From Bilabrum cf. latius (Eukaryota; Bigyra: Bicosoecida; Bigyra; Bicosoecida), in assembly GCA_965178125.1 (NCBI GenBank), contig OZ237740.1:62001-126000 (forward strand): a stretch of 64,000 bases of DNA. Direction: 5' to 3'. Shown here piece by piece: positions 23,816 to 36,900 of the stretch. The stretch's first letter is position 1; each line of letters opens with the position of its first letter. Position numbers and translations under genes: made by a program. The notes under the pieces are model-generated. The model saw only the letters and a list, made by a program, of their open reading frames with translations. It was not told the origin of the DNA and made no database searches.

Positions 23816-26800
23816 ATGAGTTCCCGAGCTCTTGAAGAGTCAAGCGGTCATAGCGAAGGGGGGGGGCATGAGGAAGAACTATTCAAGTACGACGAGACCG
23901 GTGGTGCATGGTTTCTGATGATCACCCTGCTCATCGGAATCTGCGTTCGACTCATGACTAAATTTATTCCTATCCCGTACACTGTTGCTTTGCTGTTGAT
24001 TGGCCTTGCCATTGGTGCCATTGAGGCGCACGGAAGGTGAGGTGCACGGATGACGGGAGCAGCTCGCAACCGTTTCCTGTCGGCGCGGGTAGCAAATTTG
24101 GCGCCTTTAGCGTGGAAGTAAATATGGCAATCGCCATTCTGTCTGAAAGGTCTGCACCCCTGACAACGATGCTGATATGCTTCTTTTCGTTGCGATCCAC
24201 CCGTCTACCATTCTGCGCAGCGGGTACCTTGGAGCCGTCGGTGACAGCATCAGCCTATGGACAAACTTAGATCCCCACACAATCTTGACAATATTCCTGC
24301 CTGCACTCATATTTGGCAGTGCTGCAGCTGTTGGTGAGCCTAGCATCGTGAACATGAAGAGAAGGGAGGTCCAGTTTCCCTTCCCGAATTGCACCAGCAT
24401 CGAGTGACGTGCTTCTCGCTGCAGGTTAGTCACAAGCACATTAGCAAGATATCAATGTCAGTCTATATCTCTTTGTATTGCAGACTGGCACGTCTTCAAC
24501 AAGGAAATATTCCAGATGATGCTGCTTGCCGTGCCCGGCGTGATCATGTCGGCCCTTCTCACGGCCGTCGTGGCCGTGTACGTGATGTATCCCGAATGGA
24601 GCCTGTCTACGGGGATCACGTTCGGGGCCATGCTTTCTGCTACTGACCCAGTGGCCGTGGTGGCACTGCTGCACGAGCTGGGTGCAGCCAAGCAGCTGGC
24701 GCTGCTGATCGAGGGCGAGAGCCTGTTCAACGACGGGAGCGCCCTGGTGGTGTTCATCGTCTTTTTAGACTTTATGGCGGGACAGGAGCCCGTCAGAACT
24801 GCCGGTGAAACGGTCGGTTTCTTCATGCGGCTGGCGCTGGGCGGCGTTGCCTTTGGCTGGCTCATGGGGGAGATCATGGTGAAGGTGCTCAAGGCCTCCA
24901 GGCTCGACATCATGACCCAGATCACAGTCACGGTCGTGTGCGCCTATTTCACGTTTATCGTCGCCGAGAACGAGGCGATCCATGTATCTGGCGTGCTGGC
25001 CGTGGTGTGTGCCGGTCTGGTCATGGCCGCCCACGGCTTCCAGCACGTGAGGCATCGCGAGACGCTGAAGCATTTCTGGGAGACTGTGGAGTATCTGGCC
25101 AATACCGTCATTTTCATCGTGTCGGGGGTCATCATATACGTCAAGGGTTTCGCCAGCTTTGGGTCAGGCGAGGAGGGTGCCATTGACGCGTACGACATCG
25201 CCATGCTATTCGTGCTGTACATCGCACTCATGGTCATCCGCACGCTGGTCATGTTCATTCTTTGGCCGTTCCTGAGGCAGATGGGATACTCTTTCAGCGC
25301 CAAGTTTCTCATCGTGATTTCCTACTCGGGGCTGCGGGGCGCCGTGGGCCTCGTGCTGGCCATCATCGTGGAGAACGACCCGAGGATCTCCTCCGAGATC
25401 AGCGGACGCTTCCTGTTCCACATGGCCGGCATTGCCTTGCTGACTCTGACCGTGAATGGCACCACAACCGGGATGCTGCTGAGCTGCCTGGGCCTGTCTG
25501 GTGCCTCCCCCGCCCGCGCGCGCATGCTCAACAAGGCCATCCGCAGGTTAGTGGAGGTCAAGCAGCGATCTGATTTGTTCTCCCAGGCCCAGTACCAGCA
25601 CGCCGAGGAGGATCGGATCCGAACTTTCATGCGGGACATCTTTGAGGAGCTGGAGGCCTAGACGGAGAAGGTCAGGCACCTCGCGAGCCAGCCGGTGGGC
25701 GGGCACCACCTCTCGGGCTGCACCGGCTGCCTCTTCCGCGCCCTGGGCTGCCAGACATTCCTGGAGATCTTGGACGAGGACGAGAAGGCGGTGGAGCAAA
25801 GGGCGGCAGAGGCCAGGAAAGCGGGCTCGTTCGAGTGCGTGCCTCGCTGCCTCAAGTGCATCGTGGACGTGCAGGACATCTGCGACTGCGCCAGGCCAAG
25901 GGAGAGGGACCGCCTCGTGTGCTGCCCCAAGTCCTGCCTGGGGCTGATCGGCCCGTGGTTCGACTCATGCCCCTGCTGCTTCGAGGTGAGCGGCTACACG
26001 AACCGCGCGGGGGAACACGTGGGTGAGGAGTTCCTCCAGAGGTCGGCGGAGCGAGAGGCGCGTGAGGAGCTGGAGGCGCAGCAGCAGGCCAGGGAGGCCC
26101 TGGAGAGGCAGAGGCGGCAGGACGAGCAGGACAGGGCCAGGATGGGCGTCCCGGGCCTGCCCCCCATGAACCGGCGGATGGTGTCCGTGACATCGGATCC
26201 GCAGCTTATGCCTGTTGGTGGCTTGGTTGCCGCGGTGCCCACCCACAGCCACTCCTTCTCCTACCAGCCAGAGGCGATGGCCAACCACGAGGAGGAGGCG
26301 GCCGTCTACGACAAGATGCTGCCCGGTCACGCGTAGAAAACCCAGCTGGAGAGGGGCAGGACGCTGCCTTCCGTGCAGGAGGCGGACTACGAGGGCGAGA
26401 CGATGGAGGGTGCCGAGGGGGCGCATGTCATGGGGGAGCAGGAACTGGATTCTTTGGGGGATGGGGATGGAGATGTAATTGGAGGCAACAAGAGTCGTAA
26501 GGGTGGACGCGTGGCGGTGGGCACTGCTCGCAGCCGCAATGCCTCAGGGGGGTCAACAGGTTCCGTGCTGCCTCCCGGCAGCCCCGGCAGGAGGGGCTCC
26601 GGCGGCTCTGCCTTCGGGTCGCCGACCCGGAGCAGAAAGCCGTTCTCACCTACGGACGGCAAGTCTGCTGGAGGTACTGGCGCCGAGGACGAGCAATTTC
26701 GCAAGGCCACGGACTCCGGCAAGGTCATGGTGAGAACCCAAACGGAGATGTGCATGGCCAACGCGCAGATGCAGCGGGACGGCGGAGAGTCGAGGACGCC

Positions 26801-29800
26801 CACCCCCGTGATGGAAGGAGATGCTACAGTGGAGCAGATGATGGAAGAATCAGAGGACATCGCGGGGATGCATGCTGGCGCCGGCGGTGGGTGCACCCTG
26901 ATGGGCTGCCTGTGCGCCTGCGTGAGTCCGTTCTGCTGCCAGCGGCGCACCCCCGAGGAGATTGCGCGGTCCAAGGCAGATTTCGTACCCGCCGAGATGG
27001 AGATGAGGTATCGCGTGCTTAACATCGTGCGGCAGCGGTACCAGCGGTACTTTGACGATGGGCAGATGAGCGCCAGCGCCTACGACATCCTAATCGACGC
27101 GCTCAACAAGTCGCTAGACCGCGTACAGGACCCGCTCGGCGAATGGGTGAGGGTGAAGCGGTACGCTTCCTACGATCTGTCCCTCCTCCTGTCGCGCTTC
27201 TCCTGCGTCCCTGACGCGCTCAACTTCAACGCGCTAAAGCTCGAGTACGATCTGAGCGTAAACTTCATGCGCGGGCACGAAAAGGTGGAGGACGCGCTCG
27301 CGGTGCTGCTGAGTGACCTCCAGCGCGATGACCCCGACACGTGGGTCAAGGTCGTGGGCGAGTGCAGGCGGCAGTACAAGCTGGCCAGCGACAACTTCAC
27401 CAGCATGTGCTCGCTGCTGCCCGTCCTGCGGGCGGTGCAGACCGACCACGCCATGTCCTACCTGGTCCGTCTCATGGAGCGAGAGGCTGACAGGATCCTG
27501 GCAGCCGGTGACATCGTGGAGGACGAGCATGAGGTGCTAGTAGAGACGCTGCGGGAGGCATGGCACCGTGCGGACAACGTGCGAACGGTGCAGCTGGAGC
27601 CTCAGGAGGAGCTCCGGCGGGTGGGCTACTTCAAGCACCTTCAGAAGGAGCACTTCAGGACGATCTCCAAGGAGGCGGAGTTCATTTTCTACGAGCCGGG
27701 TGACGTGCTGCTACAGGAGGGACAGAGGGCCCCGGGGTTCTTTGTGCTAATGTCTGGGCAGCTGGGCATTCATGCGCGGCTGACTGAGGAGGAGAAGCGA
27801 GAGGAACGGGCCGCGAAGGAACAGGAGCAGCACCAGCAGGCTTCGTTGAAGGCGGGCGGCTAGGGCGACAGCGACACGATCCATCGCACCAACACCGGCA
27901 CCGTCATCGGCCACTCGTCATCCAAGGACTACCACTCGTCTGCAGCACTAGCGGCTGGTCACCCGAAGCGAGCGGTGTCAGCTCTGGACCCCGATGTCGA
28001 CGTGTCTAGACTGGCCATGCACAACGTCCGCGCAGGCTCCAAGAGCTCCTCCTTGGGGGCATCGAGCGCGGGGAGCGGAAAGAGTGCAGACGCCACGGAT
28101 GGTGGCGGCAGCAGCGTTGGGACAGGCAGCAAGCGCACAACCTCACCCCAGACCATCCAGGCCAAGCGGGACGACTCGCACACAGCGCTCACGGTACACT
28201 ATTCTAGAACCACCGTGGAGGACCGACTTCGCAAGAAGCTCGACCTGCCGCTGCCCATGAAAACGGGCGAGTTCAGGTCCATGATGATCGAGGAGAACGC
28301 CACGCCGGCAGATCTGTTCGGCCCGCACAGGGACAACCTCACGAGTGGCAACCTGGTTGGCGTGGTGAGCATGCTCACAGGCACGCCGGCAGTGGTCACG
28401 GCCATCGCAAAGACTAGGTGCTACGTGGCCTGGCTGCCTGCTAAGAAGATCTGGAGGCAGCTCAAGTCGGAACCTCCGTCCGATCCCGCCGTACCTCTGC
28501 GCAGAGTGACACCGCTGGAGAACACCATCTGCAAGATGGCTGGTCTGCTGGTGGCAGAGACGGGCCAGATTAGGGTGTTCAGCAAGCTCAAGCGCTCCGT
28601 GAGGAACAAGCTGTTCAAGCGGGCCATGCTCGTGAGGCCGGAGTTCAGGCAGCCGGTCAAGATCGAGGGCGACATCTTACTGCTCACGGGACGGATCGAG
28701 CGACCGAAAGACAAGCTCCTGGGGCTGTGGATCGCGACGCATCTAGAGAACTACCAGCCAGGCATGGTCTTCTCGCCCCAGAAGCAGAGCTCGCACCCCA
28801 CTAGGGTCGGCTTGGAGGGCAGGAGCCTCGAGCACGGGATGGCCTAGGTCCACGACACGCACCCCGGTGCTGTCGGCACGTCAGGGGCCGCAGCAGCTAG
28901 CACGCCGGGCACGGGCAGGACAAGCAGAAACGGCTCGATCGACGAGAAGTCTGGCGCACCACCCGCCACGCCCGACGCGCGGCCCTTGCGCTCCACCAGT
29001 GGAGACCTCATGTCTCCCAGGCTGGAGTCATCTGACCTGCCATAGAGCGGGATCACTGCTGCGGACCAGGCGCTCTTGAACAGAAACGCGCTGCTGACCC
29101 CCGCCCTCACCCAGCGAGACATTTCGCTCGTGTGCAACGAAGCAGAGCTGCACGCGTCCTCCCAGGTCGTTGTTCCCCGGCAGAGGCTGACCCATCGAGC
29201 CGCCCCAGTGACGTCATCCAAGGCAATGACCAACTCCCAAAGGGCCCACCAAGCCCTGCGGCTGACTCGGCGGTTCCTACAGCCAGACGACGAGATTCCC
29301 ATGTCGGTCGCGATGGCGGTGGCCAAGGGGGAATTCGCCTGCGGTGGCGAGAAGGGTCTCAACGACACAGACTCCGTGGTGTCCTTCGGATCCACGCCCA
29401 GGGGCGCACAGGCCGTGCCACAAAAGGTGCTGGAGGTCATGCTGCAGGGCTTGCAACTGGGAAGAGGCCACGGTCGCACCGACAGCGCGATGAGCACGCT
29501 CACCGAGGGCAGCGAACGACCTGATTCCCCTCGCGTGAATTTCGTCAGTGATGGCATAGACGGTGACGAAGCTGCTCGGAGGGAGGCTCTGGCGCAGAGC
29601 GGACGGCTTGGCGCGGCCGAGATGGCGATGATGACTTCGCAGCGCGCGGGGCCCAAGCTGCACCGACAGCGGTCCAGGGCCCTCGTCCTTGGGTTCGACT
29701 CCAGCAAACAGGAGCAGGGGCCAAGCCCCTCGAGACTCGATGCGGAGCCTGCGGGCAACGGCCTTGAGATGCCAGTGTTCGGTGGAGCCGTTGGAGCACC

Positions 29801-31004
29801 CGGCATGATGCGGGGTGTTTCTGCCCCGCACGCCGACAGGAGGAGGCAGCTAGATAGCTCTGCGGCAGATGCGGCCGGTGCGGCGAGTGGGGGCGCTGCT
29901 GGTGCTGCGGCGAGTCACATACCCGGCCACGCTGCTCTTGCCGACGTGGACGACGTGGCGGTACAGTTGCATGACAAGCCCGCGTTGCCGCAGCGCGCCT
30001 TCCGATCCAAGACAGAGGGCGGGCAGCACCAGCGGTCGGCTCAGGACGACTTGATCGGGCTGCAGAGGGCAAACGGGGGCAATCGGCAGAGCATCGGACC
30101 AAGGGCCGGCCCCAATGCGCATGACATTGACGATTTCGACCCTGACTACCACGCGAAGAACCAGGACGATGCGGAGTCAGTTACATACCAGTGCCACGTG
30201 GGGAACACAGTGGTCAGCAAGACCCTCGAACCTCGCGACTTTGACACCAAGTACTCGCCCTTCCAGTTCGTTCCCTACACTCACACGCGGGGTCGGTTCC
30301 TATGGTTCAGCGCGCATGCCCGCATCCTCGTGTTCCCCAAGGGCATGGTCGCGAGGGAGCTGCAGCGGGTGGACGCTGAGGCGAAGCGGCACGCGAGGGA
30401 GGTGCGAAGGCAGAGGATCGGCCAGGCAGAAGGTGAGGGCGCCATGAATCTGAGAGACGTGGTCCACACTGTCATGGCCGAAAAGAAGCTTCATGAAGCT
30501 GCCGGACTCACCTCTCGTCCGTCTGCCTCGGAGCGAGATATTGAGGACTGCGAGGACGTGGCAGCAAAATGCGATGGCGACGAATGCGTCGACCAGTGCG
30601 CGTTGGACGATACGATGGGAGGCAGTGCGATGCCCGATGGGCTGCCTGCAACGACGAGCACGCCCGCTGGGACTGTCGGGGCGCAAGGAGCTGCCGGTGG
30701 GGCCCGGGGTACACCAGGCGGGCTCAGGATCCGCAGCCCGCCAAAGAGCAAACCGGTAGGCGGTATTCAGCTCCCTGGTAGGAAGGGCGGCGCTGCGGAG
30801 AGCAACTTCATCCGGGCGAGTCGCATGGATAGCGATGTCATGATGGCGATGGGCGTGCTAGCACAGTAGCGTAGGCTGCCCCCGGCGGCCGCTCGCAGTG
30901 CCACTGGGGGGGGCACGCGGGTTGCTTCGTTTCGGGATGATGCCCTAGCGCCCGGATCCAAGGTGGCGGCTCGAGGTCGGTCCAAACTGGGGCCAAGGGA
31001 TTGA
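23816..31004 (+). CDS. Very large SOS1/NHE-type Na+/H+ exchanger with cNMP-binding domain
   Basis: A plasma-membrane-type antiporter exporting Na+ in exchange for H+. Exons 23816-24036, 24221-24333 and 24484-31004 give about 2,283 residues ending at TGA 31002. The CPA1 transport core shows IPYTVALLLIGLAIG, SISLWTNLDPH..FLPALIF, the ATDPVAVVALL motif, EGESLFNDGSALVVF and SGLRGAVGLVL. Past the membrane domain comes a cyclic-nucleotide-binding-like module (HLQKEHFRTISKEAEFIFYEPGDVLLQEGQ..FFVLMSG), as in plant SOS1, split by a long insertion. In-frame TAGs are at 25659, 26334, 27861, 28845, 29043 and 30867. The length is about twice plant SOS1; the extra sequence is low-complexity cytoplasmic tail. 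Fusion with a neighbouring gene cannot be excluded, but the frame never closes. Confidence 0.9.
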
Positions 31005-31319
31005 TACTAGTCCATTAGGGCTCTTCCGCTTTGTTCTTGGTGGACTAGTAGAGGCTTCGGGTTTTCATTGCGGCATCGGATCTGTCTCACGTGAGAGTTA
31101 CCAAGAGAGCCAGAGGGGAGTCCCTCAGGGGACATCTTTCTCTTCCGTGTTAGATATATACAGCGGACGCATTCAAAACTATCCAGGATAGCCAATCTAG
31201 GATCCATCATGAATCTTCGGCTCAATCCGGAAAAAACAAGATTAACTACAACACGTGCTGTGCATCCTTCAGGCCGTACGCTAATTAGCCTTAGGGAGTT
31301 GTGGAGATCACTGGATCCA
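31005..31319. other. Short convergent intergenic region
   Basis: Lies between the 3' ends of the exchanger (+) and the SPFH gene (-). I see no gene or clear polyadenylation signal. Confidence 0.5.
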
Positions 31320-33697
31320 TTACACGACCGACGTGTCCAGCGCGCCAAGTCCAGCTGCAGCAGGTGCCGCAGCAGAGGCCACGGCGCGCGCCCCCCCACG
31401 CTATCGTGCCCTCATCATGCCGGGAACGTTCCCCGACAGAAGCATGGAGGCGTCCTACACGCTGTGGGCCAGGACCAGGCTGGAGCTGGTGGCTCCCAGC
31501 GCCTCGGCGGAGGCACGCACCAGCTCTCGCTGCTGCGTGGAGCCCGAGGCAGAGGCCATGGCATCGTCCAGCATGCGGATGCGCTCTGCCTCTGCCCTTG
31601 CAAGGATCCCCATGGCCTTCGCCTCACCTTGTGCCCTCGTCACGTTTGCCTGCTGCTCGCTCTCTGCCTTGGTGACGATCACCTGGCGGTCGATGTCGGC
31701 CTGCGTGAGCTCAGTCCTAGCCACAGCGCCTCGGGCCATGGCGATGGCGAGCTCTTTGTCGAGGAACCGGAGGTCCTACAGAGCGATCTCCTCCACGGCC
31801 ACGCCGCACTTCTCCTTGAGATCCGTGGCGAAGACCGACATGAAAGCAGCCCGCAGCTACCGCCTGAATCCACCGGAGGCGTCCTTTCCCGTTGGGTCAT
31901 CCACGGGGTCATCGGAGCCCTCCATTCCCATAATCTCGCCCATGCCGGGGCCGCCGGGGTTCCCACCGCTGGCCGCGGCAGGCGCCTGGTGCTCTGTGGC
32001 CTCCGTCCGCCCCGACTCGGCGCTCCTCTTGATGTTGGCGGTCCTGTCCTGGAGCGGAGACCCGCCCACGATGGTGGCGAGGGCGAGCTTTGCGCGCGCC
32101 ACCACGCTTCGGTTGATGCGCATCTGCAGGCCATGCGCGAGGTTGTCGTGCTCTGCCCGCCTGGACCCCGGCGATGCCTTCGCTGCCGCTGCTGCGGCAC
32201 CACCCTTGCCGTGGCCCGACCTGCCGTCGCCCGACATAGAGCCCTCCGCCCGGGTCGCCGTCTGGTCGTTGGCCAGCATGATCACAGCCTTGCGGGGGTC
32301 CACGATCTGCACCGTCATGGCCGCGTCCAGGATGAGGCCAACGCTGTCTGCGGTCAGCAGCTGCAGCCGAGGAATGCCCAGCGTCTGGATGCCGCTCTGC
32401 GTGAAGCCCTCGAAGTGATCGAGCGGGTTGTTGCGCCTGTGCCGGCCGGGAGGAAGCACGATGATGCGGCCCTGGTCGTACATGATTCCAAAACGACCCT
32501 CAGCCACCGTGATGATGTGCACGGGCCCGTGGCGAATGACGTCTGCGTTCCAGGACACGAGCTCGTGAATGACGAAATCAGGATCGTCAATGTACCTTGG
32601 CTCACCGGGCTCCAGCATCTCTGGGACGCCGTTCCGACTGGCCAGTCCCATTTTGCCCTCTGGCACGATGATGCGGTGCTTGCACTTTGCCTTGATGTGC
32701 TCTTGGCTCGCGGGGGCATCTCCGAGGTAGGTGAACCTCGGGTGGTTGATCCGGTGCGTGCCTGGCCCCAGCAGGTGGCCCACTCCGTCCTGCTGGCAGC
32801 GGCCGATGAAGCCCGGCTCGATGGTGATGATATGCACGGTGTTGTTCTGGATGTTCCTTATCGTGAGGCTCTAGTTGGTGTTGAAGGAAAACAAAGGGTC
32901 GTCGATGACGTGGCGGCCGCCGGGCAGCAGCATGACCGGCGTGCCATCGCGAGTGGCGAGGCCGATCCGTCCGGACGGCACCAGCACGATGGTTAGGGAT
33001 CCCATGTGCACGGATTCTTGGTTATCCGGGTAAATCACGATCTCGTACGCCATGAGAACTGCGGTCCAGTGGTGTCCCGGGGGCAGGATGCAAATGTCCC
33101 CGTTCCAGCGCTCCATCACTCCGTAGGAGCCCGTTGGAATGCGCCTCATCATCAGGAGCAGAATGGGAATCCCGATGATGGATACCATTAGAAATGCAGC
33201 GATGAGATACGCAGAGATGTACTGGCACAGCGAGAAAACATCGCCTGGGGGATCCCCCTGCCTGATTCGCCGGTCGTCGGGCTGAATGAACTCGATATGC
33301 CTGCGATATGCTGAAAGGAATCTTCATTTTATTTGTACGAAATTCAAGTTAGATGAAACTTCCTGGGTACTGCGCATCGGCACACATCGTTGCCCGGTGG
33401 GTGGCAGGCAGATTTCTTCAGCAATCGAGTTTGCTCAGGTAGAACTACTCACCCGTGGACGAAGTGGCCGGGCGCAAAGCCCTCATCTACCGGACCTTGG
33501 TGCCCAAATATATCGAGCAGATGCCTTGGAGTATCTGGAACGAGCGCATCGACTTGATTCGCAGCTATTGACGCGGGCACCACAGACCTACCACCTCGAG
33601 CTCCCTTTCCACCCCCAAAAGCTCCTCCTGAGACTACACCGCCTTCTTGAGCTTGAACATGAGTTTCCTTCTGAAATCCGACTGCATGACTTGCCAT
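31320..33697 (-). CDS. SPFH/band-7 domain membrane protein
   Basis: Two exons, 33697-33453 and 33300-31320, join with matching phase 2 and end at TAA. The N-terminus is a soluble Gly-rich stretch, then one strong membrane span (YISAYLIAAFLMVSIIGIPILLLMM). Repeated beta-modules follow (PTGSYGVMERWNG, VLPPGRH, DDPLFSF), then an SPFH core with the C-terminal helix EEIAL-x-DLRFLDKELAIAMARG and a charged coiled segment (TKAESEQQANVTRAQGEAKA). Proteins of this type (prohibitin, stomatin, flotillin) scaffold membrane microdomains. In-frame TAGs are at 32871, 31857, 31776, 31455 and 31401. TAG 31776 falls within the SPFH core between AL and DLRF, where Gln is acceptable. The subfamily is not resolved. 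Confidence 0.82.
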
Positions 33698-33949
33698 GGT
33701 TGATTCTCTGTGCAGATTTGTGAGCTCTGTGTTTTCGACTCGAGGCTGCTTCAAGAAAACCGGAACTATATGAAACAGGGATCCCATTTTCCTGGGCAAG
33801 CGCGGCGGCCACCCGAAGCCACCCGAAGCAAGCTACGATGAACGGCCAAGATGGCGTCAAATGCAATCGTCTGGACCACTCTTACGCCCGCTTTCTTTTC
33901 TGTGATACCGCTAAACAGCCGCGGCACGCCCCAGAGGCGCCGCGCCTGA

Positions 33950-36900
33950 TCAGGACCGGTTGCCAGCTGAGGCAATTGCTCGCAGCCTCTCCGCCTGCTC
34001 GCTCCCAGTGGCCTCCACGAGCGACCGCAAGTAGCCAGTCACGCGAGCGCCATTTAATTCCTCGCTGTCGCTCTTCCCCTCTGCCGGGCCGTTCTGCTCG
34101 CTTTCTTGTTCGGGGGCGAGCAGGGCGGCAGGAGGACCGAACTCGACTACCTTACCGGCGTGCATCACCGCGACCAGATCGCCGTCCAGCACGGTGTCGA
34201 GCCGATGCGCAATCGTGATCACGGTCGCATCCGCAAAGTCCTCCCGAACCGCCTGCTGCAGCGCCGCGTCGGTCCGCTCGTCAGTGAAGCTGGAGGGCTC
34301 GTCGAGGATGAGAACCTTGGCGCGGCGAAGCACCGCGCGGGCGAGCGCGACCAGCTGCCTCTGCCCCGCGCTCATGTTGCTGCCCCCGTCGTCCACCTGC
34401 CGCCCCAGCCCCGCCGGGTCCTCTTTCACCCACTGCCCCAGCTGCACCCTGTCCAGTGCGTGGAGCAGCTGAGCATCCTCCATAGTGCTGAAGGGGTCCA
34501 GGTTGTCCCTGAGGCTTCCCCTGAACAGCGCGGGCTCCTGCGTGATCACCGCCACGCTTCGACGCAGCAGGCTCAGAGGCACCTCGCGGGCCAGGTGTCC
34601 GCCGATCGAAATGCCGCTCCACTCCCCACCACTCGTCACACCATCGAGTTCCGCGCCAGCCGGCGGCGGCTCAGACTCGTACAACCGCAGCAGCGCCTGG
34701 ATGAGCGTGCTCTTTCCAGCTCCGGATCGCCCCACGATGCCCACCTTGCTGCCAGCCGGTATGTCTGCGGTGACGCCGCGCAGCACCCACGGGAGATCGG
34801 TTCTGTAGCGCATCCACATGTTCCGCAGCTGGATGGCGGGCACCGCGGGCCAGTCGGACGGAGGTGTCCCGCTTCCCGGGCGTTTCCCGAAAAGTTCTTT
34901 GGACTGTTCCAGGCGAAGCGCTTTCCGCGCCTCCGCTGCTGCCAGCACCTGTGGCGATTGCCTGGACGTGCCGCTGCGAGCCGCAGACAGCAGGTCCGCG
35001 CGGCTGCCTGCTCTCTGTGTAATCTTCCCGGAACTTTCCTAGGAAACATCCCCGGAATTCCCGGGCGTTTGCTCCTCGTCCAGGTCGACGTCCTCCTGCG
35101 GCAGCCGGGCGTACTCGAGCAATCGCTCCACCGAGATCATCTGCTGCTCCAGCTCCGCCGACTGCCGCATGCACCACTGCACCACGCTCGTGAGCTGCAG
35201 CGCCAGCGTCAAGGAAAGTCCCACGAGGCCCGCATCCAGCTGGCCCCTCAAGAAGATGCAGCCGATCGCCGTGGCCGCGTTGAAGCCCACGCACATGAGG
35301 TCCAGCCGGTATCCCAGCCACCTGCTCGCCACCAGGAACATAAAGTACGCCCTTGCGTTGAGGTCTAGAGCCGCGTCCGAGTGCTTCGCGAGCGTGGGTT
35401 CGAGACCCAGAGCGCGCGCGGGGACGACCCCATCGAGGGCCTCTGCCAGGCTGCCGAAGACCTGCGACCTCGACACCGCCTCGAGGCGCTTGATCTCCCT
35501 AGCGGACTGGAGGAAGAAGCCGCGGAGCCAGACCAGGACGCCCAAGAAGGGCAGCGCGCATATGAGGAGGTAGGGGTTGGCCACACACACCGTGGCAGTG
35601 GCCACCACAACGAGGAGAGCGATGTTGAGGAAGTCGAACGAGGTCATGGGCATCAGGTCGTCCACGAACCCGACGTCTTTGGACACCCTGTTCAAGATCC
35701 GACCCGCCGGATTGGCATCATAGTGCGTCAGCGGTGCCCTCAGCAGGGCTGCCATCATCCTGTCGTGCAGGGCGCGGGAGGACGCCACAGCGCCGAGGAA
35801 GAAGACCGTGGTGCGGACGGCAGACAGCACCACGGTGCCGGCCGCCAGCCCGCTGTAGGAACCCCACCAGTAACCCGTCTGCTGATCGTCCCTCGACTGA
35901 CCCGCCCACTCCGTGATCCAGAACTGGGTGAACACCACCATCACGGTGCCTGACACGAGCAGGAAGGCGGTCGCCAGCAGCTGGCAGGGCCCCCCAGCGG
36001 CGGAAAAGTAAGTCAGGTAGGTGCTCCAGGTCACGGCCCCCGCCTCCTTGCCCTCTGCCTTAACCAGAGAGCTCCCCTTGCCGGATTCCACATCGTTCTT
36101 TCCGGCATTGCTGCCATCAGCATCGCTGGCGTCTTGCTCCTAGGACTTGGCTGCGATGGCCGCAGCCCCGCCGGCCGCTCCCTTGGCAGCTGCCGCAGCA
36201 CGGTCCGCTGAGGTCTCCGCGTTGTTCTCCTTGGCCTCTCTCGCGGCCTCGGAATCGGCAGCGGCCCCCGCAGCGGCCGAGATCGCCCGAACAGCTGCCA
36301 CCTCCTCCTGCGCCTGCTTGCCGGCGTAGGTCCTGTCCCTCGACATCGGCGAGGCATCACCGCCGCCGGCACCCGTGGCCCCAGGGCTGGCACGGCCCGC
36401 CCCATCCACGGGAATATCGTCCAGGTCTACTTCCTCCAGGTGCGCAGGCCCTGCCCCTGCCCCTGTTCCTGCGGAAGGCTTGTTCTCTGCCTCACCGGCG
36501 GCTTCGCCAGCAGCACCCGCCGTGGACGCATCCCCATCCTTGTGCACCTGCACTTCGACGTCCTCCACGTCCTCGCCCTCCTCCTCCAGATCCGCCCTGA
36601 CCACCGTCAGGTCCACCTCTTCCGGTGCTCCCTGAGAGACCACCACTCCCCGGTGCATGACCGATACCGCGTCAGCCTTGGACACGAGGTGCAGCTGGTG
36701 CGTGGCCAGCACCACGCACCGCCCCTCTTCCAGGAGCAGGCCCTGGATGCACCGCTCCACGATGAGCCTGCCCACCTTAGAGTCCACCGCACTGAGCGGG
36801 TCGTCGAGCAACACAGCCTTTTCCTGGCCATAGCACGCTCTCGCGAGCGACACCCGCGCCTGCTGGCCCCCACTCAGGTTGACCCCTCTGTTCCCCAGCC

